In this document: piece after piece, positions 34,363-43,810 of the stretch | How positions within the stretch are numbered: the stretch's first letter is position 1 | Layout: each line of letters opens with the position of its first letter | NCBI RefSeq assembly: GCF_041361465.1 | Contig: NZ_JBGKAC010000001.1 | Span: 1,364,001 to 1,428,000, forward strand | Length of the DNA: 64,000 nt | DNA from: Halobaculum sp. MBLA0143 | GTDB lineage: Archaea; Halobacteriota; Halobacteria; Halobacteriales; Haloferacaceae | Reading direction: 5' to 3' | Translations under genes and position numbers: made by a program | Notes under the pieces: model-generated | Seen by the model: the letters and a program-made list of their open reading frames with translations, nothing else | Told to the model about the DNA's origin: nothing | The model's database searches: none

Positions 34363-37053
34363 TCAGTCGTCTGCCGTCGGCCGCAGATCCGCCAGCGACG
34401 CCGCCTCCAGCCGCTCGACGGACGAGCGGTTCGTCGTCGGGTCCTTCTCCACCCGCACGAGGTCGTCGGCCGCGTCCACCAGTTCGTCGTCGTGTGAGAC
34501 GATCAGGATCTGGGCGACGCCGAACCCTCGCATCTGTTCGACCAGATCGACCAACCGCGAGACGTGGCCGTCGTCCAAGAACACCGTCGGTTCGTCTAAG
34601 ATCAGCGGCGGCGTCGGGGCCGCCCCCTCCACCCCCTCGGCCAACAGCCGGTAGATCCCACACCGCAGCGAGAGGTTGAACAACGCCCGTTCCCCGCCCG
34701 ACAGCTGTTCGGGCGCCAGCGCCTGGCCGTCCTTCTGGTACACCGTCAGCTCGTACTGGTCGTCCAGTTCGATGTGAGAGTACGCGTCGTTGCCGTACAC
34801 CAGATCGAACGTCTCGTTGAGCCGTTGCTCCAGAATGTCGACGTGACGGCGGCGCAGCTCCCCACGGAGGTCGGCGTACGTCTCCTCCAGTTCGGCCGTC
34901 TCCTCGCGCAGCGTCTCCAACGCCTCCACCTCCGCCGCCAGCGTCTCTCGTTCTTCCCGCAGTTCGTCCAGTTCGTCCAGTTCGTTGCGGACGGCGCCGA
35001 TGCCGTTCGTCACCTCGTCGCGGCGCTCCCGGAGCTCCGTCAGCTTCCGATCCACCTGCTCGATGTACGACTCCGCGTTCGACAGCCGCTCGCGGGCAGT
35101 CTCGACGGCCTCGTCGTCGACGGCGGCCGCGAGTTCTTCGCGCCGTTGTCGTTTCTCCGTCAGCCGTTCGCGCCGTTCGTCGTTGCGGCCGGCCAGCCCG
35201 TCGCGGCGTTCCTCCAGCCGGTCCACCTCCGCGGCTGCCTCGCGTCTGGCCTCGCGCACGTCGTCGATCCGGTCCAGCCGCTCGGTGGCCGCCTCGAGGC
35301 TCTGGAGTCGACGGTTGCAGTCTGCCACCCGTTCGCGGGCCGTCTCGGCGTCGTCTGCGGCCGCCTCCGCGTCTGCCTCGGCGTCGGCCGCCTCCGACTC
35401 GAGCCGGTCGGCCGTCTCGCAGTGCTCGTCGATCCGTTCGCGCGTCTCCGTCACCCGTTCGTCCGTCTCGTCGATCTGTTCGTCCAACAACGACAGCGTG
35501 TCTTCGACCCCCTCCAGGTCGCGTTCCGTCTCCCGGAGCGCCTCCGCGCGGTCGCGCCGCTCCCGCAGTTCCTCGCGCTCGTCTTGGAGCGCCGACAGCT
35601 CCGACTCCAACTGCTCGACCCGGTCGCGTCGCTCGTCTAAGGCGTCGACGTGTGGCGACCCCTCGACCGGCTGACCACACTCCGGACAGTTGCCGGCCGC
35701 GAGCAGTTCCTCCCCACGGTCGACGGCACTCCGCGCCTCCTTCAGGTCCGTCCGGGTGTCCTCGATCGACTCGCCCAGCTGGGACAGCTCCGTCTGGATC
35801 GACTCCCGGAGCGACGCCGCCTCGCCGACTGCGACGGGGGCGTCGTCGAACTGCGCGCGCAGTTCGTCCCGCCGGTCGGCGGCCGTCTCTCGACGCTCAC
35901 GCCGTTCCGACAGCGTCTCCTGCAGCTCCGACAGCCGGCCGCGGAGTTCCTCGGCCCGTTCGCGTCGCTCTGTCGCCTGCTCGCGCCGGTCGGCGGCCGT
36001 CTCCCGGCGTTCCTCGGCACGGTTCTTCGCCTCGGTGGCGTCGTCACGCGCGTCTAGCAGTTCCTCCCGTAGCTCCGACTCCCGGTCGGACAGCGTCTGG
36101 CGGCGGGCCGCGACCGTCTCCGGGTCGCCGTCTTCCACGTCCGCCGCGGCGACCGCCTCCGACAGCTCCGTCGCCCGTTCCTCCCGTCGCTCGCGGGCGT
36201 CTGCCAGCTCCGACTCTACCTCGCGGCGTTCCGCCTCCGTCTCGCGGATCGCCGTCTCCAGGTCGTCGATCTCCGTCTCCAACTCCGACAGCTCCGCCCG
36301 GCGGTCCTCGTACGCCGCGAGGGTGTCTTCCGCCTCCGACCGTGTCGTCTCGGCCTTCTCGCGCTCGGACTCGAACCGTTCGATCTCCTCGTCGAGCTCG
36401 GCCCGTTCCGACTCCAGCGCGTTGAGCCGTTCCGTCAGGTCACGCGACTCCTTACGCTCGATGCGTTCGTCGAGGTTCTCCAGCGCCCCCCGGCGCCCCT
36501 CCAACACGTCGCCGACGCCGAGTCTGGCCTCGCCGGCGCGGTCGCGGTACTCCTCCAACCGGCCGAGTTGGAGCAGGTCGTCGACGGTGTCCTGACGGTC
36601 GGCCGGGCTCGCCTCGATCAGTTCGTTCACCTCTCCCTGCTTGACGTACGCACAGCTGACGAACGCCTCGGCGTCCATCCGCAGGAGATCCGTCACGAAC
36701 GCCCGCACGTCCGTCGCCCCCTCGCGGAGGAGTTCCCCGTCGTCCGTCTCCAGGGTACAGGTGGCCGTGCTCGCCCGGTCCCCGTACGTCCGCACTTCGC
36801 GGGTGACGTGGAACCTCTGGCCGTCGTGACGGAACCACAGCTCCACGTCCGTCTCCTCCGTGCCGTTCGTGATGACGTCGTCCAAGGTGCCGTCTAGGGC
36901 GTTCGACCCGTACAACGCGAAGAAACACGCCTCCAACAACGACGACTTCCCGCTGCCGTTGAGCCCGTGGACCACCGTCACCCCCTCCGACAACGACACG
37001 CTCGCGTCGCCGTACGGCTTGAAGTTCCGGAGCCGCAGGCGTTCGAAGATCAC
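34363..37053 (-). CDS. rad50: DNA double-strand break repair ATPase Rad50
   Basis: An 896-residue SMC-like ATPase: Walker A HGLNGSGKSSLLEA (Lys36), Q-loop region, long coiled coil (about 150-740) interrupted by the zinc hook NCPECGQP (Cys456, Cys459), then the signature LSGGERALFNLSLR and Walker B LILDEPTVFLDDG. With Mre11 it tethers and processes DNA ends. ATG at 37053 overlaps the mre11 stop by four bases (37050-37053), giving a coupled mre11-rad50 operon. Confidence 0.97.
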   Translation of the reverse strand: MIFERLRLRNFKPYGDASVSLSEGVTVVHGLNGSGKSSLLEACFFALYGSNALDGTLDDVITNGTEETDVELWFRHDGQRFHVTREVRTYGDRASTATCTLETDDGELLREGATDVRAFVTDLLRMDAEAFVSCAYVKQGEVNELIEASPADRQDTVDDLLQLGRLEEYRDRAGEARLGVGDVLEGRRGALENLDERIERKESRDLTERLNALESERAELDEEIERFESEREKAETTRSEAEDTLAAYEDRRAELSELETEIDDLETAIRETEAERREVESELADARERREERATELSEAVAAADVEDGDPETVAARRQTLSDRESELREELLDARDDATEAKNRAEERRETAADRREQATERRERAEELRGRLSELQETLSERRERRETAADRRDELRAQFDDAPVAVGEAASLRESIQTELSQLGESIEDTRTDLKEARSAVDRGEELLAAGNCPECGQPVEGSPHVDALDERRDRVEQLESELSALQDEREELRERRDRAEALRETERDLEGVEDTLSLLDEQIDETDERVTETRERIDEHCETADRLESEAADAEADAEAAADDAETARERVADCNRRLQSLEAATERLDRIDDVREARREAAAEVDRLEERRDGLAGRNDERRERLTEKRQRREELAAAVDDEAVETARERLSNAESYIEQVDRKLTELRERRDEVTNGIGAVRNELDELDELREERETLAAEVEALETLREETAELEETYADLRGELRRRHVDILEQRLNETFDLVYGNDAYSHIELDDQYELTVYQKDGQALAPEQLSGGERALFNLSLRCGIYRLLAEGVEGAAPTPPLILDEPTVFLDDGHVSRLVDLVEQMRGFGVAQILIVSHDDELVDAADDLVRVEKDPTTNRSSVERLEAASLADLRPTADD

Positions 37054-38651
37054 GTCAGGTCCTCCATCGTGAGCTGAGCGGTGTCGTCGGCGTCGTCGGT
37101 GTCGTCCGTGTCGTCTGTCGTCTCCACAGTGTCGTCAGTGTTGTCAGTGTCGTCCGTGTCGTCTGTCGTCTCCACAGTGTCGTCAGTGTTGTCAGTGTCG
37201 TCCGTGTCGTCTGTCGTCTCCACAGTGTCGTCAGTGTTGTCAGTGTCGTCCGTGTCGTCTGTCGTCTCCACAGTGTCGTCAGTGTTGTCAGTGTCGTCCG
37301 CGTCGTCTGTCGCCTCCACAGTGTCGTCAGTGTTGTCAGTGTCGTCCGCGTCGTCTGTCGTCTCCACGGCGTCATCGGCGTCTTCCGCGTCGTTCGCGTC
37401 GTGTGTCGTCTCTGCGGTGCCGTCGGGGTCGTCTGCCGTCTCCACAGTGTCGGTGTCGATGTCGTCGTCCGTCGTGTCACCGTCCGCCGCCACGTCGTCG
37501 TCTACCTCTGCGGGTCCGGTCGTCGCCACGTCGTCGACGAGACTGTCGGCGTCGAGTCGTTCGCGGACCCGGCGGGTGACCCGCTCGCGGACGTTGCTGT
37601 CCGTGACCTCGTCGTCGCGGACGAGCTCGTCCACCTCGCGGGCCGGCACGGAGAGGTCCGTCTCCGCCAGCCGTTCGCGGACGGCACGGTCCGGATCGGC
37701 GAACTCCACGGACGCCGTCGCCGTCTCCGGGTCGACCTCCCGGCGGTCGTTGACACGGGCGACGAGCGCCCCACGCTCCGTCGCAAACGACTCCACCTCG
37801 GCGGGGGTGACGGTCTCGCCGTCGCCCTCGACTTCCACGATCACGACCGCGTCCGTCAGGTCGCGTTCGCGGAGTCGGTCGCGGACGCGGTCGACCCCCT
37901 CGCCGGGCCCCAGTTCAACGTCGACGAACACGAACGGCCGGGTCTCGATCGTCCGGCGACGCACGTCGACGGTCGCGCCGTCGGCGTCCGTCTCGAACCG
38001 GACGACGTTGTACCCCCGCGGGTCGCGCTCGCTGGCGGAGGCGCGCTCCGTCGACCCGGGGTACGTCACCCAGGTGTCGTCCACCTGGGCCGTGTCGGGC
38101 GTGTGGTTGTCGCCCAGCAGGACGGCGTCGAAGTCGACGGTCGACTCCGACAACACCGTCTCCGTCTCCCAGTCGGCGTGCGGGAACGGGGTGAACAACC
38201 CGTGGGCGACGAGGGCGGCCGCCGCGGCGTCGTGGTCGGCGAACTCGTAGTCCAGTTCGTCCCGGCGAGCCTCGGGGACGTGATCCAGGCCGTAGAAGGC
38301 GGTGTCGCCCACGACCGTCGGCTCGTCGCCCAGCCGGGTCGCCAGCCCCAACGACTCGAACAGGTCGAGCCACTGGCCGCCGCGGGTGGACTCGTGGTTA
38401 CCGACGACCGCGAGGAACGGCACCGCAGCCGACTCCAACTCCCGGAGCAGAGACAACACACCCAGCAGATCCGGCAACTCCGGCCGACGGTCGTGGAACA
38501 GGTCACCCGCGTGGACGACGGCGTCGGCGTCCGTCTCCACCGCGTCCGTGACCACTCGTTCGAAGGCGTCCACGAAGTCCTGCCGGCGCTCCGGCGAGTG
38601 GTACTGCCGGTAGCCGACGTGTGTGTCCCCCGTGTGGACGATACGTGTCAC
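37050..38651 (-). CDS. mre11: DNA repair exonuclease Mre11 with repeat-expanded C-terminus
   Basis: A 533-residue metallophosphoesterase: HTGDTHVGYRQY, VHAGDLFHDRRPE, VVGNHES, AHGLFTPF and GDNHTP supply the two-metal site. The capping and Rad50-binding regions follow, to about residue 400. The last ~130 residues are almost only Thr/Asp/Glu with 16-residue units (TVETTDDTDDTDNTDD), encoded by a 48-base tandem repeat, then AQLTMEDLT at the very end. GTG at 38651 overlaps the stop of the preceding small gene. Confidence 0.95.
   Translation of the reverse strand: MTRIVHTGDTHVGYRQYHSPERRQDFVDAFERVVTDAVETDADAVVHAGDLFHDRRPELPDLLGVLSLLRELESAAVPFLAVVGNHESTRGGQWLDLFESLGLATRLGDEPTVVGDTAFYGLDHVPEARRDELDYEFADHDAAAAALVAHGLFTPFPHADWETETVLSESTVDFDAVLLGDNHTPDTAQVDDTWVTYPGSTERASASERDPRGYNVVRFETDADGATVDVRRRTIETRPFVFVDVELGPGEGVDRVRDRLRERDLTDAVVIVEVEGDGETVTPAEVESFATERGALVARVNDRREVDPETATASVEFADPDRAVRERLAETDLSVPAREVDELVRDDEVTDSNVRERVTRRVRERLDADSLVDDVATTGPAEVDDDVAADGDTTDDDIDTDTVETADDPDGTAETTHDANDAEDADDAVETTDDADDTDNTDDTVEATDDADDTDNTDDTVETTDDTDDTDNTDDTVETTDDTDDTDNTDDTVETTDDTDDTDNTDDTVETTDDTDDTDDADDTAQLTMEDLT
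37081..37410 (-). repeat. 48-bp minisatellite inside mre11
   Basis: Six units at an exact 48-base spacing (landmark TCCACA/TCCACG at 37123, 37171, 37219, 37267, 37315, 37363), the middle ones virtually identical. Each encodes TVETTDDTDDTDNTDD. Being a multiple of three, gain or loss of units keeps the frame. Expect length variation between strains. Confidence 0.92.
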
Positions 38652-39025
38652 GATTCTCGGTAGTCGCGGCGGGAACCTAACCGTTGTGTCGTTCTGTCGT
38701 CGTCGTCCCACCCGGTCGCACGAGCCAGCCGCGCGAACGCCCGCAGGGTCGCCGTCGCGCGTGCTCGCACTCGCGGGTCGCCCCCGCCGTCGGCGAGCCG
38801 CCGGAGATCGCGGAGCCCGCCGTCGCACCGGAACGCCGCCGCCCGCCGAACGTCCGTCAGCGCCGCCTCGCCGCGGGCCACCGCCCGTTGGACGGAACGG
38901 CCGCGGGCCACCGGTCGCTGGGCGGCACGGTCGCAGGCGGTCGACCGCTGGGCGGCGCGGCCGCTCGTGGTCTGTCGTCGCCGGCCGTCCGTCTCGGCGC
39001 CCGCGTCACCCGTCTCGGCGTCCAT
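38648..39025 (-). CDS. Small hypothetical protein upstream of mre11
   Basis: The ATG at 39025 gives 125 residues. The N-terminus is acidic then Arg/Gln-rich; the C-terminal half (EAALTDVRRAAAFRCDGG, LRDLRRLADGGGDPRVRA) looks like a conserved helical module. The stop overlaps the mre11 GTG by four bases, so it belongs to the mre11-rad50 operon. A TTG at 39088 would extend it and overlap the upstream PAS gene stop. Family unknown; similar small proteins precede mre11 in other haloarchaea, from memory. Confidence 0.6.
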   Translation of the reverse strand: MDAETGDAGAETDGRRRQTTSGRAAQRSTACDRAAQRPVARGRSVQRAVARGEAALTDVRRAAAFRCDGGLRDLRRLADGGGDPRVRARATATLRAFARLARATGWDDDDRTTQRLGSRRDYRES

Positions 39026-39084
39026 CTCGCTCGTCTCCCGGACGTGTGTCACTCGCACGGGGTCGGTAGCCGCGTCACCCGTCT

Positions 39085-39822
39085 TCAAAGTTCAGTCGTC
39101 GCGTCGGCTCCGACGGCGTCCGCCTCCTCGGGGCGACCCTCCGGCCACGCGACGGCAGCCTGGAGTCCGAACCAGTTCTCGACGGTGCCGTCCGCCCCCG
39201 TGACCGGCACCAACGAGACGCGGTTGTCGAACGGGACGCCGTCGGCCCGTTCGTTGCGGATCTCGACGGTGACGGGCTCCCAGGTTCGCAGTGCCTCCAC
39301 GAAGTCGGCGACCGACTCCCGGTCGGTCGCGTCGGTCTGGAGGAGTCTGGGGTTCTGACCCGCCAGCGCCGCGGCGTCGTACCCCGTCAGCGCCCGGAAC
39401 CCGGCGTTCGCGTACAGCAGGGGGTTGTCGTGGTACGCCGCGCCGGTGAGGGTCACGCCGATTGGGAGTCGGTCCACCACCCACGCACGCCAGGCCAGCC
39501 GGCGCTCGCGGGGGGTGTCGACGGCCTCGGCGAACGCCCCCAGCGAGGCCCCGGCCGGCTCCGTCGACAGTCGGTCGCGGGCCGTCGCCGCTCCCGCGAC
39601 CGACGCCCCGTCGAGTCGATCGGACAGCCGTTCCCGGAACGCCGCCTGCTCACCGCCGAGTGCCGTCCGGAGCCAGTCTCGCAGCCCCGGCCGCGGCGAC
39701 GACGCCAGTGTCACAGTCGCGTCAGGTGCGCCCCGGTCGTAAGCGTCTCGGATCGACGCCGGGCGGTCACGACCCGTCGTCGGGCGGATTCCGTCCGTCG
39801 GCACGAGCACCCCGTCGTACAC
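39085..39822 (-). CDS. PAS-domain protein (LOV-like, lacking the photoactive Cys)
   Basis: A 245-residue protein. The C-terminal PAS domain (about 125-235) matches the LOV subgroup: ANAGFRALTGYDAAALAGQN, then PRLLQTDATDRES, then WEPVTVEIRNERADG and NRVSLVPVTGADG. In LOV domains the flavin-binding GRNCRFLQ has the photoactive Cys; here the equivalent is GQNPRLLQ, so classic photochemistry is not possible, though flavin or another ligand could still bind. The N-terminal half (MYDGVLVPTDG...) is helical and unassigned. It is divergently transcribed from the hybrid kinase. Confidence 0.75.
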   Translation of the reverse strand: MYDGVLVPTDGIRPTTGRDRPASIRDAYDRGAPDATVTLASSPRPGLRDWLRTALGGEQAAFRERLSDRLDGASVAGAATARDRLSTEPAGASLGAFAEAVDTPRERRLAWRAWVVDRLPIGVTLTGAAYHDNPLLYANAGFRALTGYDAAALAGQNPRLLQTDATDRESVADFVEALRTWEPVTVEIRNERADGVPFDNRVSLVPVTGADGTVENWFGLQAAVAWPEGRPEEADAVGADATTEL

Positions 39823-39921
39823 GAGCGAGTACAGGTCCGTTACCGCACTGACTCACCTGGCCGTCACAGCCTCGTCGTGACACACGCCGTCAGATGTGCC
39901 CTTCGAGGGATTCGGGACAAT

Positions 39922-39931
39922 CGTTTTCAAC
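39922..39931 (+). promoter_or_regulatory. Probable TATA box of the hybrid kinase gene
   Basis: TCGTTTTCAA is centred about 25 bases upstream of the ATG at 39952, matching a leaderless start; a second A/T-rich bit (GTAACTATATGG) merges with the start codon. Confidence 0.45.
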
Positions 39932-39951
39932 CCACACACATAGGTAACTAT

Positions 39952-42684
39952 ATGGCGGACCCGATACGGGTGCTCCACGTCGACGACGACGCGGGGTTCG
40001 CCGACCTGGCGGCGACGCTGCTCGAACGGGTCGACGACGCTGTAACGGTAGAGACGGAGACAACGGCGGAAGACGGGCTCGCTCGCCTCGACGACGGGGA
40101 GTCGTTCGACTGTGTCGTCTCCGACTACGACATGCCTGGCCTCGACGGAATCGAGTTCCTCGAACGGGTTCGGGAGCGCGAACCGGACCTGCCGTTCCTC
40201 CTGTTCACTGGGAAAGGGTCGGAGTCGATCGCCGGAGAGGCGATCTCCGCGGGGGCGACGGACTACCTCCAGAAGGACAGCGGGACGGAACAGTACGAAC
40301 TCCTGGCCAACCGAATCGTCAACGCCGTCGAACAGTACCGCGCCAGCCGGCGGGCCTCGGCGTCCCGCCGCCGTTACTCCGCGATGTTCGAGTACGCGAC
40401 GGACGCCGTCGCCTGGACGGAGTTCGACGGTGACACTCCGGTGATCCAAGAGGCGAACCCGGCGTTCGAGGAGACGTTCGGCGACGGCTCCCCGTTGGTC
40501 GGCCGACCGTTAGACGAGATCGTCGCCGACCCACGGCGCCGCGGGGCGGCGCGGGAGGTCAGCCGCGAGGTGACGGACGGGAACGTGATCGAGCGCGAGG
40601 TGACACGCGACACCCCCGACGGGCCCCGGGAGTTCCTCCTCCGAGCGGTGCCGGTCGATGCCGCCGCCGCCGAGGTGACCGCCAGCTTCGCGCTGTACAC
40701 GGACATCTCCGAGCAGAAGCGTCGCGAGCGACAGTTGGAGGCGCTCGGGCGCCAGACGACCGCACTGCTCGACACCACCTCCCCCGTCGAGACCGCTCGG
40801 GTCGCCGTCGAGACCAGCGAGACGGTCCTGGGGGCGTCGCTGTGTGGCGTCCACCTCCTGTCTGCCGACGGCCAGACGCTCCGTGGCGTCGCCGCGACCG
40901 ACTCCGTCTACCGAGAGTTCGGCGAGACGCCCGACTACGACCGCGACGAGGACAGCGTCGCCAGCCGACTGATCTGGAGGGTGTTCGACACCGGAGAGCC
41001 GGTCGTGATCGACGACACGACCGCGGACCCGGCGCTGTCGGCGGCGACGGATGTCGGCAGCGCGATCGTCTACCCGTTGGGCGACCACGGCGTGCTCGTC
41101 GTTTCGGCGCCCGAGCCCGGCGCGTTCGACGCCACCGACGAGTTCCTGACGGACGTGCTCGCCGCGTCGCTCCGCACCGCCCTAGACCAGGTGTCCGACG
41201 AGGCGCGGCTCCGTGCCCGAGAGGCGGAGCTGGCCGCCAGCCGCGACCGGTTCCGCGCACTGTTCGACAACCTCACGCAGCCGACCGTGGAGATAGACTT
41301 CGAGACGGGCGAGCCGATCGTCGTCGGCGTCAACGAGGCGTTCGAGTCCGTGTTCGGCTACGACGGCGACCGGCTCGTCGACGAGTCGCTCAACGACCAC
41401 CTCGTCCCCGACGAGGAGTCGGCCCGCACGGAGGCGACGGCGTTGGACGAGCGGACGATGGCCGGTGAACGGGTCGAGCGCGTGGAGGTGTCCCGCGAGA
41501 CCGCGACCGGCACCCGGGAGTTCCTGCTCCAGACGGCCACCTACGACGACGGCGCCGGCGGCTTCGCGACGTACGTCGACGTGACGGACGACCGACGCTA
41601 CGAGCGGAAGCTCACGGCGTTGAACGAGTTCGCGGCCGCGCTCGCCGACGCCGGCTCCGTCGACGAGATCTACGAGCGGACGGTCGCGGCCGCCGCCGAC
41701 ACGCTCGCGTTCGACTGGTGTGTCCTCACCACCGTCGCGGACGGCGCCTTCCGACTCCAGGCCGCCTCCGAGGGCGCACCCCAGAACGTCGACGAGTACC
41801 TCCTCGACCCCGATCAGGGGCTGGCGGGCCGGACCGTAGAGACCGGGGACAGCTACATCACGAGCGACACCCAGGGCGACGGTCGGGCCGACCCGGTCAC
41901 GGAGGCGTTCCGCTCCGGACTGACCGTGCCGGTCGGCGACGACGGCGTGTTCCAGGCCATCTCCGCCGAGCCCGACGCCTTCGACGAGACGGATCTCGAA
42001 CTGGCGGAGCTGCTGTGTGCCCACGCGGCCGCGGCCGTCAGCCGCCGTAGCCGGGAACGAGAGCTGGAGCGCCAGAACGAACGGCTCGACCGGTTCGCCG
42101 ACGTAGTGACACACGACCTCCGGAGCCCCCTGAACGCCGCCGCCGGTCGGGTGGAACTCGCCCGAGAGACCGGCGACGACGAGCACCTCGCGGCCGCACA
42201 ACGCGCGCTCGACCGGAGTGGCGCACTTGTCGACAACGTGCTCGCGCTCGCCCGCGAGGGCACCGCCGTCACGGAGCCCGAACCGGTCGACCTCGCCGAC
42301 GCCGCCCGCGAAGCCTGGGAGACGACCACCGCGCCCGGCACCAGACTCCGGGTGCAGACTGATCGGGTCGTCCGTGCCGACCGGAGCCGACTGTGTCGGC
42401 TGCTGGAGAATCTCCTCCGCAACGCCGCCGAACACGGCGGCGAGACGGTGTGTGTGACGGACACGCCGACCGGCTTCGCGGTCGAAGACGACGGGCCAGG
42501 CGTCCCCGCGGCAGAGCGTGACCGCGTGTTCGAGTCCGGCTACTCCACCGACCGCGACGGCACCGGGTTCGGGCTCGCCATCGTCTCCGAGATCGCCGAC
42601 GCCCACGGCTGGGAGATCAGACTCGCGGAAGGCGGTGGAGGGGGTGCGCGGTTCGAGATCGACGGCGTGGCGTTCGTGGGCTGA
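39952..42684 (+). CDS. Hybrid sensor histidine kinase: receiver-PAS-GAF-PAS-GAF-kinase
   Basis: A 910-residue soluble kinase. Receiver domain residues 4-125 (VLHVDDDAG; phosphoacceptor Asp58 in VVSDYDMPG; Lys in FTGKGS). PAS at ~145-265, GAF at ~275-425, PAS at ~440-550, GAF at ~560-700. HisKA has His721 in VTHDLRSPL; HATPase has NLLRNAAEHGG, VEDDGPGVP and GTGFGLAIV. There are no membrane segments, so it senses a cytoplasmic signal, perhaps redox or light through GAF/PAS cofactors. The N-terminal receiver suggests input from another kinase. The neighbouring PAS protein could feed into it. Confidence 0.92.
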   Translation: MADPIRVLHVDDDAGFADLAATLLERVDDAVTVETETTAEDGLARLDDGESFDCVVSDYDMPGLDGIEFLERVREREPDLPFLLFTGKGSESIAGEAISAGATDYLQKDSGTEQYELLANRIVNAVEQYRASRRASASRRRYSAMFEYATDAVAWTEFDGDTPVIQEANPAFEETFGDGSPLVGRPLDEIVADPRRRGAAREVSREVTDGNVIEREVTRDTPDGPREFLLRAVPVDAAAAEVTASFALYTDISEQKRRERQLEALGRQTTALLDTTSPVETARVAVETSETVLGASLCGVHLLSADGQTLRGVAATDSVYREFGETPDYDRDEDSVASRLIWRVFDTGEPVVIDDTTADPALSAATDVGSAIVYPLGDHGVLVVSAPEPGAFDATDEFLTDVLAASLRTALDQVSDEARLRAREAELAASRDRFRALFDNLTQPTVEIDFETGEPIVVGVNEAFESVFGYDGDRLVDESLNDHLVPDEESARTEATALDERTMAGERVERVEVSRETATGTREFLLQTATYDDGAGGFATYVDVTDDRRYERKLTALNEFAAALADAGSVDEIYERTVAAAADTLAFDWCVLTTVADGAFRLQAASEGAPQNVDEYLLDPDQGLAGRTVETGDSYITSDTQGDGRADPVTEAFRSGLTVPVGDDGVFQAISAEPDAFDETDLELAELLCAHAAAAVSRRSRERELERQNERLDRFADVVTHDLRSPLNAAAGRVELARETGDDEHLAAAQRALDRSGALVDNVLALAREGTAVTEPEPVDLADAAREAWETTTAPGTRLRVQTDRVVRADRSRLCRLLENLLRNAAEHGGETVCVTDTPTGFAVEDDGPGVPAAERDRVFESGYSTDRDGTGFGLAIVSEIADAHGWEIRLAEGGGGGARFEIDGVAFVG

Positions 42685-42691
42685 GTCTCAC

Positions 42692-43339
42692 TCAGGGTGA
42701 CGGTGGACGAGCGACGACACCCGTGAACGGAGGGAGCCGCCATCGGCGGCGACCGACGACGTCCAAATCTGACTGCTCGACGACTTTCGCCGGATCGTCG
42801 TACAGTCGACACCCGACACGTCGGTACTCCTCTTCGGCACTCCGTTCCTGCAACTCTCCGAGGGGTCCGAACTGCCACTTGTGGTGCTCGAGAAGTCGAA
42901 CTTGTCCAGATGGCTTGCAGACACGCCCCATCTCGTTCAGAGCCTCGATCGGATCTGGGAACGTGCAGGTCGACAGCGCGGAGACGACGTAGTCGAACGA
43001 GCCGGCCTCCAACGAGAGGCGTTGGGCGTCCATCTGTTGGAGCCCCACACGCCCATCGAGTTCGGTCGCTCCGTCACGAGCGACCTCGAGCATGTCCCCG
43101 CTGATGTCGACACCGAAGACCTCGGCAGACTCGGGGAAGTGCCGAAAGTTCGTTCCAGTTCCGCAGGCAACGTCGAGAACACGGCCGTCGACGTCGCCGA
43201 ACTGGTGTCGGCGGGTGCGAGCAGCGATGCGCCGTTTGATCCGAGAGGTCGTCTCGGCTTCGTCGTGGTCGTAGGCGTCTCTGATCTCCGTCGCAGACTT
43301 TCCCGACCGACGTCTGAGTTCCTCCGGCGTGTCCGACAT
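42692..43339 (-). CDS. Class I SAM-dependent methyltransferase
   Basis: A 215-residue protein with SAM motif I VLDVACGTGTNFRHF, acidic motif II (EVFGVDISGDML), the QQMDAQRLS and SFDYVVSALSTCTFPDP segments, and a post-motif VRLLEHH, as in small methyltransferases related to UbiE. The substrate is unknown. ATG at 43339 is supported by a TATA-like tract (TCAAAAAGATTATTG, 43367-43381) on its upstream side. Confidence 0.85.
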   Translation of the reverse strand: MSDTPEELRRRSGKSATEIRDAYDHDEAETTSRIKRRIAARTRRHQFGDVDGRVLDVACGTGTNFRHFPESAEVFGVDISGDMLEVARDGATELDGRVGLQQMDAQRLSLEAGSFDYVVSALSTCTFPDPIEALNEMGRVCKPSGQVRLLEHHKWQFGPLGELQERSAEEEYRRVGCRLYDDPAKVVEQSDLDVVGRRRWRLPPFTGVVARPPSP

Positions 43340-43366
43340 CTTCGGCCGGGTAGTAGTACAGTCGTG

Positions 43367-43381
43367 TCAAAAAGATTATTG
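43367..43381 (-). promoter_or_regulatory. Probable TATA box of the methyltransferase gene
   Basis: The A/T-rich TCAAAAAGATTATTG is located 28-40 bases upstream of the ATG at 43339 on the minus strand, isolated within G/C-rich DNA. Confidence 0.5.
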
Positions 43382-43428
43382 AATTAGTCAACGTCTGGTG
43401 CGAATATCTGGGTGAACCGAGTGGTCAC

Positions 43429-43671
43429 TCACCGGGCGGCTGGGTCTCTTCCTGCATCGGAACGACCGTCTCGACTTCCTCGCCAGGCTAGCTCGGCGAT
43501 CTCGTCTCGCGTGGGCGGCTCGACTGCCACACGCTCTCCCTCGGCGGTGGAGAGGGGACCCACCGTGACTCGACGCTCGTGGGACACCGCCCGGACGACG
43601 TGGTAGCAGACACGCGACTGCTTGCAGTACTCGGATTCGGCGTGGCGGCGTCGGTCGGTCTCGGAGTTCAC
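43429..43671 (-). CDS. Small hypothetical protein
   Basis: From GTG 43671 an 80-residue product (EYCKQSRVCYHVVRAVSHER, VTVGPLSTAEGERVAVEPPT, RDEIAELAW) with haloarchaeal codon bias and two Cys. I recognise no family. The frame stays open further upstream, but that part runs into the tRNA-Arg 3'-end repeats and is clearly spurious. Confidence 0.45.
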   Translation of the reverse strand: MNSETDRRRHAESEYCKQSRVCYHVVRAVSHERRVTVGPLSTAEGERVAVEPPTRDEIAELAWRGSRDGRSDAGRDPAAR

Positions 43672-43810
43672 GGTGACGGCACGGTCGTGGCAACGTGTTG
43701 CCGGACAGGGGTTCGGCGACCGTCTAGAGGGCCGCCTTTCGTCGTTCGAGGGTCCAGACTGCTCGTCCTCGGTGTACTGCCCGGCGAATCTGACCCGAGA
43801 GTGGGCGAAT

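Noticed and set aside
36452-36928. Minus-strand ORF within rad50
   Set aside because: Alternative frame inside the Rad50 N-terminal domain with Arg/Gly-rich composition.
37081-37410. CRISPR-like or noncoding repeat
   Set aside because: The 48-base repeat is in frame within mre11 and encodes a continuous Thr/Asp tail with no unique spacers.
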